A program made the translations under genes and the position numbers. From contig JAITSV010000044.1 in the NCBI GenBank assembly GCA_031287575.1, forward strand, positions 1 through 32,460: a DNA stretch of 32,460 nt. The letters are read 5' to 3'. The notes under the pieces are model-generated. The model was given only the letters and a program-made list of their open reading frames with translations. It ran no database searches and had not been told where the DNA came from. Of this stretch, positions 14,511 through 23,188 are shown piece after piece. Position 1 is the first letter of the stretch; every line of letters begins with the position of its first letter. The stretch is from Desulfovibrio sp. GTDB lineage: Bacteria; Desulfobacterota; Desulfovibrionia; Desulfovibrionales; Desulfovibrionaceae.

Positions 14511-17510
14511 CTACGCGGGCAGGGTGATGGTGAAGGTGGTGCCCCGGCCCATGGCGCTGGTGAAGTCGATGGTGCCGCCGTGCTTCTTGACCACGATGTC
14601 GTGGGCGATGGCCAGCCCCTGCCCGGTGCCCTTGCCCACCTCCTTGGTGGTGAAGAACGGGTCGAACACCCGGTCGCGCACGGCCTCCGGGATGCCCGTG
14701 CCCGTGTCCGCGATGCGGATTTCCACCTGGCCGCGCCCCCCAAATGCACCCGCCGATGTGCCAGCCAATGCTCCGGCCAATGCTTCGGCCAATGCTTCGG
14801 GGGACGTGCCCGTGGTATCGCTGGCGGTGCCGCTGATCGGCCCGCTGCCCGGCATCAGGCGCGTGGTGATGGTGATGCGCCCCGGCGGCGGAGGCGTGCC
14901 GTCCGCCACCCCGGTGGCCCCGGCCTCGTCGCCGTGCATCCCCTCGGTGGCCTGGCGAGCCTCGGCGATGGCGTGGGCCGCGTTGACCACCACGTTCAGC
15001 AGCACCTGCGCGAGATCGCCGGGCAGGCAGGGGATCAGCGGCAGGTCGGGCGCAAGGCGCGTCTCCACCTCGGCCACGTACTTCCATTCGTTGCGCGACA
15101 CGGTCACCGTGTCCCGCACCAGCTGATTGATGTCCGCGGGGCGCTTTTCCGCCGTTTCCGGATGCGAGAATTTCTTCATGGCCAGCACGATGGAGGCCAC
15201 GCGCTCCACCCCTTCCAGCGCCTGGGTGATGGCGCGGGGCACCTCGTCGGCCAGGAATTCGGCATCGGAGGCGGCCAGGGTATCGCGCAGGCGGGCAAGG
15301 CGTTCACCGGCGTCCGGTGATGGCGGAATGGCCCCGGCAGTGGCCCGGTCCCCGGTTTCCGTGTCTTCCCGGTCTCCTTTGCCTGTCGTGTCTGCCCCGC
15401 CTTCCTCCCCTTCCGCCTCTTTCTCCTCTTTCTCCTCTTCCACCCCTGGGGCCCCCTCGCTTTTCACGGATGCCCCGGCCAGGGCGCCGCACTCGGCCAG
15501 GGGCCGCAGCAGATCCTCGAAGGCTCCGCCCAGAAAGCGCAGGTTGTCGCCCACATACTGGATGGGGGTGTTGATTTCGTGCGCCACCCCGGCCGCCAGC
15601 TGGCCTATGGATTCCAGCTTCTGGGCCTGCGTCAGGCGGCGTTCCATGGCCTTTTGCGCCGTGGCGTCGAAAAACACCAGCGCCAGGTGAGGTGCCCCCT
15701 GCCACGGCACGGGCAGCAGGCTCCAGCGCACGGGAATGTTGCGCCCGTCGGGGCGGCGCAGCACGTGTTCCCGGTCCAGCACCGGGGCGAACCCGGTCTG
15801 GCCGGGCAGCAGGCAGGTCCCCTGGGTGATCTGCCGGTACAGGTCGGCGCATTCCGCTCCATCGTCGCCGCAGCCCAGCAGGTCGCGGGCCACGGTGTTG
15901 ACCTCGGCCACGGCGCAGTCGCCGGGCCGGACGATGACGATGGCCGTCCGCAACCCCGAAAAGATGCGCGACAGCAGTTCCTCGCGCTCCGCCAGGTCTC
16001 GGGTGCGGGCGCGGATGCGCTCCTCCAGTTCCTCGTTGGCGGCGCGCAGGGCCTTTTCCAGCGTGTATTCCGTGGTCACGTCGCGCCCCACGCCCTGGAA
16101 CCCGGCCAGTGTGCCCCGGTTGTCGTGCAGGGCGCGCCGGGTCCATTGCAGGCGGCGTTCTTCGCCCGACCCGGCGATGACCCAGTGGTCGAAGGTGGCG
16201 ATGTCCGGCTGGTCGGGATCGAGGGCGTCGGTAAACAGGTCCCGCTCCGCCCCGGGAGCGGTGCGTGCCCTGAACACGGTGCCGACCAGTTGTTCACGCT
16301 CCATCCCGAAGAACGCGCAGAAGGCGTCGTTGGCGAAGGTGATGGTGCCGTCGGGCAGGTAGCGGCAGATCAGTTCCGTCTGATCGCTGATGATGGCCGA
16401 AAGCAGGGCCTCGCTTTCCTCCAGCAGGCGCGACTTGGTTTCCAGCAGCGCATCCACCTGCTGCTGTTCCTGGATTACCCGTTCGAGCCTGCGGTTGCGG
16501 TCTTCCAGTTCGCGCCGCAGTGATTGCAGCGCCTCCTGCGGGGCCACGAACAGCCGGTGCCCCAGCAGGTGGAACACCACCACCAGCCCGGCCGTGCCGG
16601 CCAGCAGCAGCGGCAGGAACGTGCGCAGCAGGCTGGCCGAGCGCGTCTCTATGCCCGAATCATCCGTTTCGAGGGCAATGCGCATGCCCGGCACCGAAAG
16701 CGGATGCTCGACGCGCAGGGCCACCTGCATGTCCGGCCCCATGACGGCCACCGGTTCCCCGTCGCGCAGCAGCACCTTGCGCAGCCTGCGGTCCGTGGGG
16801 TCGTGCGGCAGAAAGGTGATGTCCACGGGCAGCAGGGCGCTCAGCACGCCCACGGGTACGCCGTCACGCAGCACGGCCCGCGCCAGCCGCCAGTATGCAG
16901 CCTGCCCGTCATTCCATTCACGTTGTTCGATGGCGATGTGCCCGGTTTGCGGCGCGGCAAGGGCCTGTCGCAGCCACGGCGGCGAGATGCCGTCCGTATC
17001 GCACGGTGCCCCGTTGGCCAGAACGGGCGTGCCGTCGGTCCCGTACAGGGCGGTGCAGGCCCCGCGCCCCACGGTGGCGAAAAGGTCCATGGTTTCGGAA
17101 ATCTGCGGCGATGCATGCCCCGCTTGTCCCCGTTGGGCCTGCCCTTCCCGCTGCGCCGCCTGTTCCAGGGCGCGGCGCAGAGGCGGGAATGCCGCGTAGC
17201 TGTCCAGCATCTGCCTGCGATTGTTCAGGTACCGGTCCACGAGGGCGGCGTACACGACGGCTTCGTCGGCCAGCGTTTCGGCACGCAGGCCGGTCATGGT
17301 GTCGCGCGCCTGCACGCGGGTGAGCCAGTAGGCCCAGGCCGACTGAAAGGCGATGAACGCCAGCAGGAACCAGGCGAACAATACGCGCACCGGTCGATGA
17401 TGGCTGGCAGGAAGGGGATGCGCCGGGTGTGGCGGCGAGCCCGGCGTGGCGTCGGCGCTGGTTTCAGCGTTGTGGCGCGTCTGGTCGATGGGGGGAAGGG
17501 CAGGGGGCAT
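14511..17510 (-). CDS. Membrane sensor histidine kinase with two PAS domains
   Basis: A 999-residue kinase. A membrane segment at about residues 42-64, a ~230-residue periplasmic sensor region and a second membrane segment at about 296-316 are followed by a coiled coil and PAS domains at about 365-480 and 510-620. The phosphoacceptor motif GVAHEINTPIQYVGDN has His644. The ATPase domain has an N-box (NVVVNAAHAI, near 839-848), DTGTGIPE (935-942), FDPFFTTK (949-956) and GKGTGQGLA (959-967). Two unusual insertions occur: an acidic, Glu/Lys-rich stretch (about 686-725) within the dimerisation domain, and a Gly/Ala-rich stretch (about 855-925) between the N-box and G1. GGAGG before the ATG at 17510 supports the start. 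No response regulator lies beside it, so its partner is unknown. HEINTP-type kinases of this shape are common in sulfate reducers. Confidence 0.88.
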   Translation of the reverse strand: MPPALPPIDQTRHNAETSADATPGSPPHPAHPLPASHHRPVRVLFAWFLLAFIAFQSAWAYWLTRVQARDTMTGLRAETLADEAVVYAALVDRYLNNRRQMLDSYAAFPPLRRALEQAAQREGQAQRGQAGHASPQISETMDLFATVGRGACTALYGTDGTPVLANGAPCDTDGISPPWLRQALAAPQTGHIAIEQREWNDGQAAYWRLARAVLRDGVPVGVLSALLPVDITFLPHDPTDRRLRKVLLRDGEPVAVMGPDMQVALRVEHPLSVPGMRIALETDDSGIETRSASLLRTFLPLLLAGTAGLVVVFHLLGHRLFVAPQEALQSLRRELEDRNRRLERVIQEQQQVDALLETKSRLLEESEALLSAIISDQTELICRYLPDGTITFANDAFCAFFGMEREQLVGTVFRARTAPGAERDLFTDALDPDQPDIATFDHWVIAGSGEERRLQWTRRALHDNRGTLAGFQGVGRDVTTEYTLEKALRAANEELEERIRARTRDLAEREELLSRIFSGLRTAIVIVRPGDCAVAEVNTVARDLLGCGDDGAECADLYRQITQGTCLLPGQTGFAPVLDREHVLRRPDGRNIPVRWSLLPVPWQGAPHLALVFFDATAQKAMERRLTQAQKLESIGQLAAGVAHEINTPIQYVGDNLRFLGGAFEDLLRPLAECGALAGASVKSEGAPGVEEEKEEKEAEGEEGGADTTGKGDREDTETGDRATAGAIPPSPDAGERLARLRDTLAASDAEFLADEVPRAITQALEGVERVASIVLAMKKFSHPETAEKRPADINQLVRDTVTVSRNEWKYVAEVETRLAPDLPLIPCLPGDLAQVLLNVVVNAAHAIAEARQATEGMHGDEAGATGVADGTPPPPGRITITTRLMPGSGPISGTASDTTGTSPEALAEALAGALAGTSAGAFGGRGQVEIRIADTGTGIPEAVRDRVFDPFFTTKEVGKGTGQGLAIAHDIVVKKHGGTIDFTSAMGRGTTFTITLPA

Positions 17511-17617
17511 GGCAAGCCTCCGGGATGCGGCGCGGGAAGTGTGTCGCGGAAAGATGGCGGTGCCGCCCTTGTCAGAGTGCCAGAGGATTGTTACCTATCA
17601 TGGCTGGAGCGGCGTAT

Positions 17618-17623
17618 TATAAT
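17618..17623 (+). promoter_or_regulatory. Consensus -10 (TATAAT) upstream of the Bax1-like gene
   Basis: A perfect TATAAT lies 65 bp before the ATG at 17688. No convincing -35 is found at 16-18 bp (the hexamer there is CTATCA); TTGTTA further upstream is too far. The short gap 17511-17687 holds nothing else I can name. Confidence 0.4.
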
Positions 17624-17687
17624 CTGGACGCTTTTCCCGGCCCCGCCGGAATGGCCGCTTCGCACAAACGTTACAGGAGGTTTCGAC

Positions 17688-18395
17688 ATGCTCGGACGCA
17701 CGGTCTCCGCACCCACGAGGGCGCGGGCTGAAACCGTCAACGCCTTCATGCGCGGTGTATACAACTGGATGTTCGTGGGGCTTGCCGTGACGGCCGCCGC
17801 CGCGTGGTTCACGGCATCGAGCCCGGCCATGCTGCAACTGGTGTTCGGCAACAGCTTCGTGCTGATCGGCCTGATCCTTGCCGAACTCGGCCTGGTCATG
17901 GGCATTAGCGCGGGCATCGCGCGCCTTTCCGGCGGCGCTGCCACCGGGCTTTTCGTGCTGTACAGCGCGCTGAACGGCATCACCCTTTCCGCGGTGCTGC
18001 TGGCCTACACCGCGGGCACGGTGTTCCAGGCGTTCGCCACGGCGGCGGGCATGTTCGGTGCCATGTCCATCTACGGCCTGACCACCAAGAAGGACCTCAC
18101 CTCGTGGGGCAGCTTCCTGTTCATGGGCCTGATCGGCATTCTCATCGCCAGCGTGGTGAACATCTTCGTGGGCAGTTCGGCCATGTCGCTGGTCATCAGC
18201 GCCATCGGCGTCATCGTGTTCACGGGCCTGACCGCCTATGACAGCCAGAAGCTGCGCATGATGGGCGAAACCGCCCCCATGGACGATGCCACGGCCATCC
18301 GGCGCGGCACCATCCTGGGCGCGCTGACCCTGTACCTGGACTTCATCAACCTGTTCCTGATGCTGCTGCGGCTGTTCGGCTCTTCGCGCGATTAG
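17688..18395 (+). CDS. Bax inhibitor-1/YccA family membrane protein
   Basis: A 235-residue protein with about seven transmembrane segments, the normal size for this family. The ending LTAYDSQKLRMM and the following YLDFINLFLMLLRLFG are the family's signature C-terminal region. The family includes E. coli YccA, which interacts with the FtsH protease, and YbhL; a calcium-leak or stress role is proposed for relatives. AGGAGG seven bases before the ATG at 17688 makes the start secure. The gene is preceded by a TATAAT element and followed by a terminator at 18433-18455, so it is likely monocistronic. Confidence 0.9.
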   Translation: MLGRTVSAPTRARAETVNAFMRGVYNWMFVGLAVTAAAAWFTASSPAMLQLVFGNSFVLIGLILAELGLVMGISAGIARLSGGAATGLFVLYSALNGITLSAVLLAYTAGTVFQAFATAAGMFGAMSIYGLTTKKDLTSWGSFLFMGLIGILIASVVNIFVGSSAMSLVISAIGVIVFTGLTAYDSQKLRMMGETAPMDDATAIRRGTILGALTLYLDFINLFLMLLRLFGSSRD

Positions 18396-18432
18396 CCGCG
18401 GGCATCGCCTGCGTGATCGACGGTGACTGCCA

Positions 18433-18455
18433 GGGGGGCGCTTTGCCCCCCTTTT
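18433..18455 (+). terminator. Intrinsic terminator after the Bax1-like gene
   Basis: GGGGGGC and GCCCCCC form a 7-bp stem around a GCTTT-type loop, directly followed by TTTT. It is 37 bp past the stop codon. A second C-run followed by TTT at 18472-18481 could pair alternatively. The rest of the 300-bp gap to lpxK holds only the lpxK promoter candidate. Confidence 0.8.
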
Positions 18456-18615
18456 GCATGGGTGGCGCCAGCCCCCCCTTTGTGTGGCGGCGGACGGCAT
18501 GCCATTGCCCGCCGCGTGCCTTTCGCGGCGGTCTTGTCCTGCCCGATCTTTGCCCTCTCCAGTCTTGTCGTTGCCGTGCTGCCGGCCCGCCCGGCCCCCC
18601 GCCCGCATTCCCCCG

Positions 18616-18644
18616 GCGACAAGCGCGCCCGCGCATGCTAGACT
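18616..18644 (+). promoter_or_regulatory. Candidate lpxK promoter
   Basis: GCGACA (18616-18621) and TAGACT (18639-18644) are 17 bp apart, and TGC precedes the -10 as in extended -10 promoters. It lies 51 bp upstream of the lpxK ATG and downstream of the terminator. Each hexamer matches four of six consensus bases. Confidence 0.4.
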
Positions 18645-18695
18645 CGCTTTCATGCGCACATCGTTGCCCTTTCCCGGATCAATCGGGGCGGCGTC

Positions 18696-19814
18696 ATGAA
18701 CATCGCCGCCGTGCAGAAAGCCTGCGCCCCCCTTTTGCGCCCGTTGGGCGCGGCCTATGCCGCGTGCATGGCCGCGCGCCGCGCCGCGTACGAGGCGGGC
18801 GTGCTGCCGCGTTTTGCCCCGCCGCGCCCGGTGGTCTCGGTGGGCAACATCTGCTGGGGCGGCACGGGCAAGACGCCGTTGGTGCACTGGCTGCTTCGCT
18901 GGTGCGGCGCGCACGGGCTCTCCGCCGCCGTGCTCACGCGCGGCTACGGGGCCAGGCCGCCGCAACTCCCCTTGCTGGTACGGCCCGGAAACACGGCGGC
19001 GGAGGCGGGCGACGAACCGCTGATGCTGGCCCGCCAGAACCCCGATGCCGCCGTGCTGGTGGACCCGGTGCGGCGCAGGGCCGGGCACTGGGCAGAGGCG
19101 CACCTTGCCCCGCACCTGTACCTGCTGGACGACGGTTTTCAGCACCTGGCGGTACGGCGTGATCTGGATATCGTGGTGTTGCGCCCGACGGACCTGACCG
19201 GCCAATGGGGCCGGACCATCCCGGCGGGTTCGTGGCGCGAGGGCGCGTCCGCGCTGGGCAGGGCACACGCCTTCTGCGTGAAGGCCGAACCGGACCTGTT
19301 CAACGCCCTGGGGCCCCAACTGGAACGTCGCCTGATTCACCACGGCATGCCGGTGTTCAGCTTTCGCCTTGCGCCGCGCGGCCTCGTGCGGGTGGGGCGG
19401 GGACTGGACCCGCGCCCGGCGGAGCAGGGGGCGGCCACCCGTGCGCATCTGGACGGCGCCCCCTACGTGCTGGTCACCGGCGTGGGCGAACCGGCGCAGG
19501 TGCACGCCACGGCCACGCGTTTTTTCGGCTACCCGCCGCTGCGCCACCGCATCTTTCCCGACCATCATCCTTACGGTCCCGGCGATGTGCGCCTGCTGGC
19601 GGGCGAGGGGTGCGCGGTGGTGTGCACGCCCAAGGATGCCGTCAAACTGGCACCGTTGTGCGGCGAAGGTGCCAGGCATGAGGGTGCCGGGCAACCGGAC
19701 CTGTGGGCCTTCGACCTGACAACCGAATTCGGACCGGCATTGTGGTCCGCGACGAATTTTCCCGAATGGTGGGCCGCCCGCTGGGCGGGGCTTTCCGCCG
19801 CCCGACGGGCCTGA
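18696..19814 (+). CDS. lpxK: Tetraacyldisaccharide 4'-kinase
   Basis: A 372-residue LpxK, the inner-membrane kinase that phosphorylates the 4' position of the lipid A disaccharide precursor. A membrane-associated N-terminal helix is followed by [21 protein letters not shown], whose P-loop GGTGKTP is at residues 55-61. The family motif [18 protein letters not shown] follows near residue 145, with [20 protein letters not shown] after it, and [13 protein letters not shown] near residue 287. Length is near the family norm. The only good start is the ATG at 18696, with a weak GGGGCGG upstream. It is transcribed in the same direction as the RNase R gene, 201 bp away, and does not sit with other lipid A genes here. 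Confidence 0.92.
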   Translation: MNIAAVQKACAPLLRPLGAAYAACMAARRAAYEAGVLPRFAPPRPVVSVGNICWGGTGKTPLVHWLLRWCGAHGLSAAVLTRGYGARPPQLPLLVRPGNTAAEAGDEPLMLARQNPDAAVLVDPVRRRAGHWAEAHLAPHLYLLDDGFQHLAVRRDLDIVVLRPTDLTGQWGRTIPAGSWREGASALGRAHAFCVKAEPDLFNALGPQLERRLIHHGMPVFSFRLAPRGLVRVGRGLDPRPAEQGAATRAHLDGAPYVLVTGVGEPAQVHATATRFFGYPPLRHRIFPDHHPYGPGDVRLLAGEGCAVVCTPKDAVKLAPLCGEGARHEGAGQPDLWAFDLTTEFGPALWSATNFPEWWAARWAGLSAARRA

Positions 19815-19860
19815 TCTGTTTCCGCCCGGCCCGGTTGGCCGCCCCTTGCCGGGGGCGTCC

Positions 19861-19920
19861 GGCCAGTTCCGGCCAGTTCCGGCGGGTTCCGGCCAGTTCC
19901 ACCGGTTCTGGCCAGTTCCG
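19861..19920 (+). repeat. Decamer tandem repeat upstream of the RNase R gene
   Basis: Units of GGCCAGTTCC repeat with a 10-bp period: exact copies at 19861, 19871, 19891 and 19910, with degenerate copies between (GGCGGGTTCC and ACCGGTTCTG-like). It lies between the lpxK stop and the RNase R start, ending about 95 bp before the ATG. No terminator is evident in this gap, so the repeat may lie in a read-through or leader transcript. Confidence 0.85.
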
Positions 19921-20015
19921 GCCGATCGGGCGGGGCTGCTGCCCCGCGTGGCCGCCATCGGCAGCCCGCCGCATTCGACATTTTTCACTCCGGCACGGCC
20001 GGAAAGGACATCCAT

Positions 20016-23000
20016 ATGACAAAGAAGAAACGCGACGAGAGCTACGTGCTGCCCGACGCGAACGACCTGGCGACCCTGTTCCGCGAGGCGCACCGCCCGC
20101 TGAAGATCGACGCGCTGATGCGCATGCTGGGCTTGCACCGCCGCATGAAGAAGGAACTGGAGGACCGCCTGGACGACCTTGTCCGGCAGGGCCGCATCAT
20201 CCGCCTGCGCGGCGGGGCCTGGGGCCTCGTGGAGCAGCTGCGGCTGGTCACGGGCACCCTGTCCATCCAGCGCTCCGGCATGGGTTTCGTGCTGCCCGAG
20301 GAAAAGGGGCGCGACGACATCTACGTGCATCCCTATCAGATGGGCGACGCCTGGCACGGCGACAAGGTGGTGGTGGCCCTGCTGCCCGGCCGCCACGGCA
20401 AGAACCCGGAAGGACGCATCGTGCGCGTGCTGGAGCGGGGCCGCAAGGAAATCCCCGCCCGGGTGGTGCGCCGCATGGGCAGGCACAGCCTGCTGTGCCG
20501 CGCGGCGGACCCGCGCATGGCCGTCAGCTTCGTGGTGGACATGAGCGCCGTGGAAGAAAAGGCCGAAAAGGGCGACCTTGTGGTGGCCGCCCCCGGCGAA
20601 AAGGTGGAGGACGGCCTGTGGGCGGCCACCGGGCTTGCCGTGCTGGGTGCCGACGACAACGTGCTGGTGCAGGAACGGCTGGTGAAGATCAACCACGACG
20701 TGCCCACCGACTTTCCGCCCGAGGTGCTGGAAGAAGCCCGCGATCTGCCCGCCGTGCCCAGCCGCGACGACATGGAGGGGCGCATCGACCTGCGCCATCT
20801 GGAGTTCGTCACCATCGACGGGGCCAAGGCCCGCGACTTCGACGACGCCGTGTACGTGGAAGAACAGGGCACCGGCTACCGCCTGTGGGTGGCCATCGCC
20901 GACGTGGCCCACTACGTGCGGCCCGGCTCGGCCATGGACCGCGAGGCGCAGGCCCGGTCCAATTCGTACTATTTCCCGCAGTCGGTGGAGCCCATGCTGC
21001 CCGAGGCCCTTTCCAACGGGCTGTGCAGCCTGAACCCGCGCGTGCCCCGGTTGGCCATGGTGGCGGAAACCTTCTTCTACGCCGACGGCACCCCCGGACG
21101 CAGCAAGTTCTACGCGGCCATCATCGAGTCCAAGGCCCGCCTGACCTACGGGCAGGTCAACCGGGCGATCATCGAAAAGGACGAGAAGGAGCGCCGCCTG
21201 CTCACCCCGGTGCTGCCCCTGCTGGAACGCGCCGAAGCGCTGGCCCGCCTGCTGAACGCCAAGCGCTCCGAACGCGGCAGCCTGGACTTCGATCTGCCCG
21301 AGCCGGAAGTGATCTTCAACATCTACGGCGAGACGGTGGACATTGGCCGCAAGGTGCGCCACTTCGGCCACCAGATCATCGAAGAGTTCATGATCGCCGC
21401 CAACGAGGCGGTGGCCCGCTTCCTGACAGAAAAGAACGCCCGCTTCCTGTACCGGGTGCACCCCGAGCCGGATACCGAGAAGCTGGAAGGGCTGTTCAAG
21501 GTGCTGGCCCGCACCTCGCTTGCCCAGCATCTGCCCGGCAAGGCATCGGCCAAGGCGTTGCAGGGCGTGCTGCAGGCGGCCAAGGGCACCGACCAGGAAT
21601 TCGTGGTCAACCGCATGGCCCTGCGCACCATGATGCAGGCCCGCTACGCGCCAGACCACGAAGGGCATTTCGGTCTTGCCTCGGAGTGCTACTGCCACTT
21701 CACCTCGCCCATCCGCCGCTATGCCGACCTGATCGTGCACCGCGCCCTGCGCCGAACCCTGGGGCTGCCGGTGAACGGGCCGCTGCCCGGCGAGCGGGCG
21801 CTGCTGAGCATCGCGGACACCCTGAACACCAACGAGCGCGTGGCCATGGAGGCCGAGCGCGAGATACTCAAACGCATCACCGTGCTGTTCCTGTCCGAGC
21901 GGGTGGGCGAGGAGTTCACCGGGGTCATTTCCGGCATCATCGATTTCGGCTTCTTCGTGGAATTCAACGAAGTGATGGCCGAGGGCATGGTGCGCCTGTC
22001 GTCGCTGGACGACGACTACTACGGCTACCTGCCGGAACGGCAGGAACTGGTGGGCGAGCGCACCGGCCGCAGCTTCCGGCTGGGGCAGACGGTGACGGTG
22101 CGGCTGGCCGAGGTCAACGTGGCCCGGCTGGAAGTGAACCTGGCGCTGGCCGGTCCGGATGCCGTGGCGTCCACGGGCGCCAAGAAACCCCGGCCCGCCG
22201 GGCGTGATCGTACCGATCGGGCCGGGCGGGACTGGAATGCCGGTCGTGCCAGCGGAGAAGGCCGTGGCGGCAGGGGGGCAGGTGGCGGGCGCGGCTATGG
22301 CCGTGGCGAAGAGCCCGGCGCGAAGCGCGGATCTGGTAATGACGCGGGGCGCGGATCCGGTGATGACGCGAAACGCGATTCACGTGACGAGGCCGGACGC
22401 GGTACGCGTGATGATGCCGGACGCGGTACGCGTGATGATGCCGGGCGCGGTACGCGCGATGCCATCGGGCGCGGTGACCGCGCGGCGGCCACGGCTCCGT
22501 CTGCCGCCGCGCAGGCCGACCGCACGTCGCGCAAGGCCAGGGCGCGTTCCACCACCGACGCGGGCTGGGATGATCCCATGCCCACGGAATTGCCGGAACC
22601 GTTCGAGAACGCGCCGCGCAAGGGGCGGGGCGGCAAGGCAGGCTCCAGGCCCGCCGCCCGCAAGGGGACGGCCCCGAAGACCGCTGCCCCGAAGAGCGCA
22701 GCCCAGAAGATCGCAGGGCAGAAGGCCTCGGCCCAAAAGACCTCTGCCGCGAAGAATGCCGGGGACGAAAAAACCGCCACGCCCGGCAACTCCACCAGGG
22801 CGAAGGAAGGAACAGCCGGCAACGCCAAGCCCGACAAGGGCAAGGCCTCCACGAAGGGCAAGACTTCCGGCCAGCCTGCGAAATCCGACAAGGGCGCCGC
22901 ATCCGAAAAGAGCGGCACGGCCAAGGCTGCTCCGAAGAAGACGGGCGACGCCAAGACCGCCAAGGCCAGGGCGTCGACGTCCGGGCGGGACAAGCAGGAC

Positions 23001-23063
23001 CAGACCAAGACCGCCAAGGCCAGGAAAGCCGGAAAGAACAGGGACACTGGCGGCGAGGCCTAA
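20016..23063 (+). CDS. rnr: Ribonuclease R with a long low-complexity C-terminal tail
   Basis: A 1015-residue protein. The first ~720 residues are a complete RNase R: a winged-helix region (about 10-75), cold-shock-type OB folds, the RNB catalytic domain with DGAKARDFDDAV (about 268-279, the acidic metal-binding residues) and CHFTSPIRRYADLIVHR, then an S1 domain (FTGVISGIIDFGFFVEF). This enzyme degrades structured RNA 3' to 5'. The remaining ~295 residues are unusual: Arg/Gly/Asp-rich repeats (RGTRDDAG units), then a Lys/Ala/Pro/Thr/Ser-rich stretch like histone H1 tails (APKTAAPKSAAQK). E. coli RNase R (about 813 residues) has only a short basic tail. AAGGA eight bases before the ATG at 20016 sets the start. 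A strong hairpin follows the stop. Confidence 0.93.
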   Translation: MTKKKRDESYVLPDANDLATLFREAHRPLKIDALMRMLGLHRRMKKELEDRLDDLVRQGRIIRLRGGAWGLVEQLRLVTGTLSIQRSGMGFVLPEEKGRDDIYVHPYQMGDAWHGDKVVVALLPGRHGKNPEGRIVRVLERGRKEIPARVVRRMGRHSLLCRAADPRMAVSFVVDMSAVEEKAEKGDLVVAAPGEKVEDGLWAATGLAVLGADDNVLVQERLVKINHDVPTDFPPEVLEEARDLPAVPSRDDMEGRIDLRHLEFVTIDGAKARDFDDAVYVEEQGTGYRLWVAIADVAHYVRPGSAMDREAQARSNSYYFPQSVEPMLPEALSNGLCSLNPRVPRLAMVAETFFYADGTPGRSKFYAAIIESKARLTYGQVNRAIIEKDEKERRLLTPVLPLLERAEALARLLNAKRSERGSLDFDLPEPEVIFNIYGETVDIGRKVRHFGHQIIEEFMIAANEAVARFLTEKNARFLYRVHPEPDTEKLEGLFKVLARTSLAQHLPGKASAKALQGVLQAAKGTDQEFVVNRMALRTMMQARYAPDHEGHFGLASECYCHFTSPIRRYADLIVHRALRRTLGLPVNGPLPGERALLSIADTLNTNERVAMEAEREILKRITVLFLSERVGEEFTGVISGIIDFGFFVEFNEVMAEGMVRLSSLDDDYYGYLPERQELVGERTGRSFRLGQTVTVRLAEVNVARLEVNLALAGPDAVASTGAKKPRPAGRDRTDRAGRDWNAGRASGEGRGGRGAGGGRGYGRGEEPGAKRGSGNDAGRGSGDDAKRDSRDEAGRGTRDDAGRGTRDDAGRGTRDAIGRGDRAAATAPSAAAQADRTSRKARARSTTDAGWDDPMPTELPEPFENAPRKGRGGKAGSRPAARKGTAPKTAAPKSAAQKIAGQKASAQKTSAAKNAGDEKTATPGNSTRAKEGTAGNAKPDKGKASTKGKTSGQPAKSDKGAASEKSGTAKAAPKKTGDAKTAKARASTSGRDKQDQTKTAKARKAGKNRDTGGEA
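22395..22466 (+). repeat. 24-bp tandem repeat in the RNase R tail
   Basis: Two identical 24-bp units (22395-22418 and 22419-22442) and a third diverged unit encode GRGTRDDA repeats. Looser copies of the same RG-D pattern precede it from about 22310. Copy changes would stay in frame and would lengthen or shorten the tail. Confidence 0.85.
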
Positions 23064-23093
23064 CCGCGCTTTGCGCCCGGCACATGAAAATCA

Positions 23094-23123
23094 GCCGCCC
23101 CGGAGGGTATCCTCCGGGGCGGC
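23094..23123. terminator. Bidirectional intrinsic terminator
   Basis: GCCGCCCCGGAGG and CCTCCGGGGCGGC form a perfect 13-bp stem around GTAT. On the minus strand the stem is followed by GATTTTC, and on the plus strand by ATTGTG. It lies between the convergent rnr gene and the unknown 526-residue gene. Confidence 0.85.
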
Positions 23124-23188
23124 ATTGTGCTGCGGAATGGGCGGAAGGGGGCGGATGCCGGGCGCGGCGGATGTCTGCCATGCCCCGG

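Noticed and set aside
14466..14514. Inverted repeat GTAGCCG/CGGCTAC between the exported-protein and kinase stops
   Set aside because: Seven-bp arms with a 34-nt loop that happen to include both stop codons; too weak for a terminator claim.
17598..21740. A 1380-codon open frame on the minus strand across the Bax1-like gene, lpxK and rnr
   Set aside because: It is the shadow of three well-identified plus-strand genes in GC-rich DNA, has His/Gly/Ala-rich nonsense composition and no RBS.
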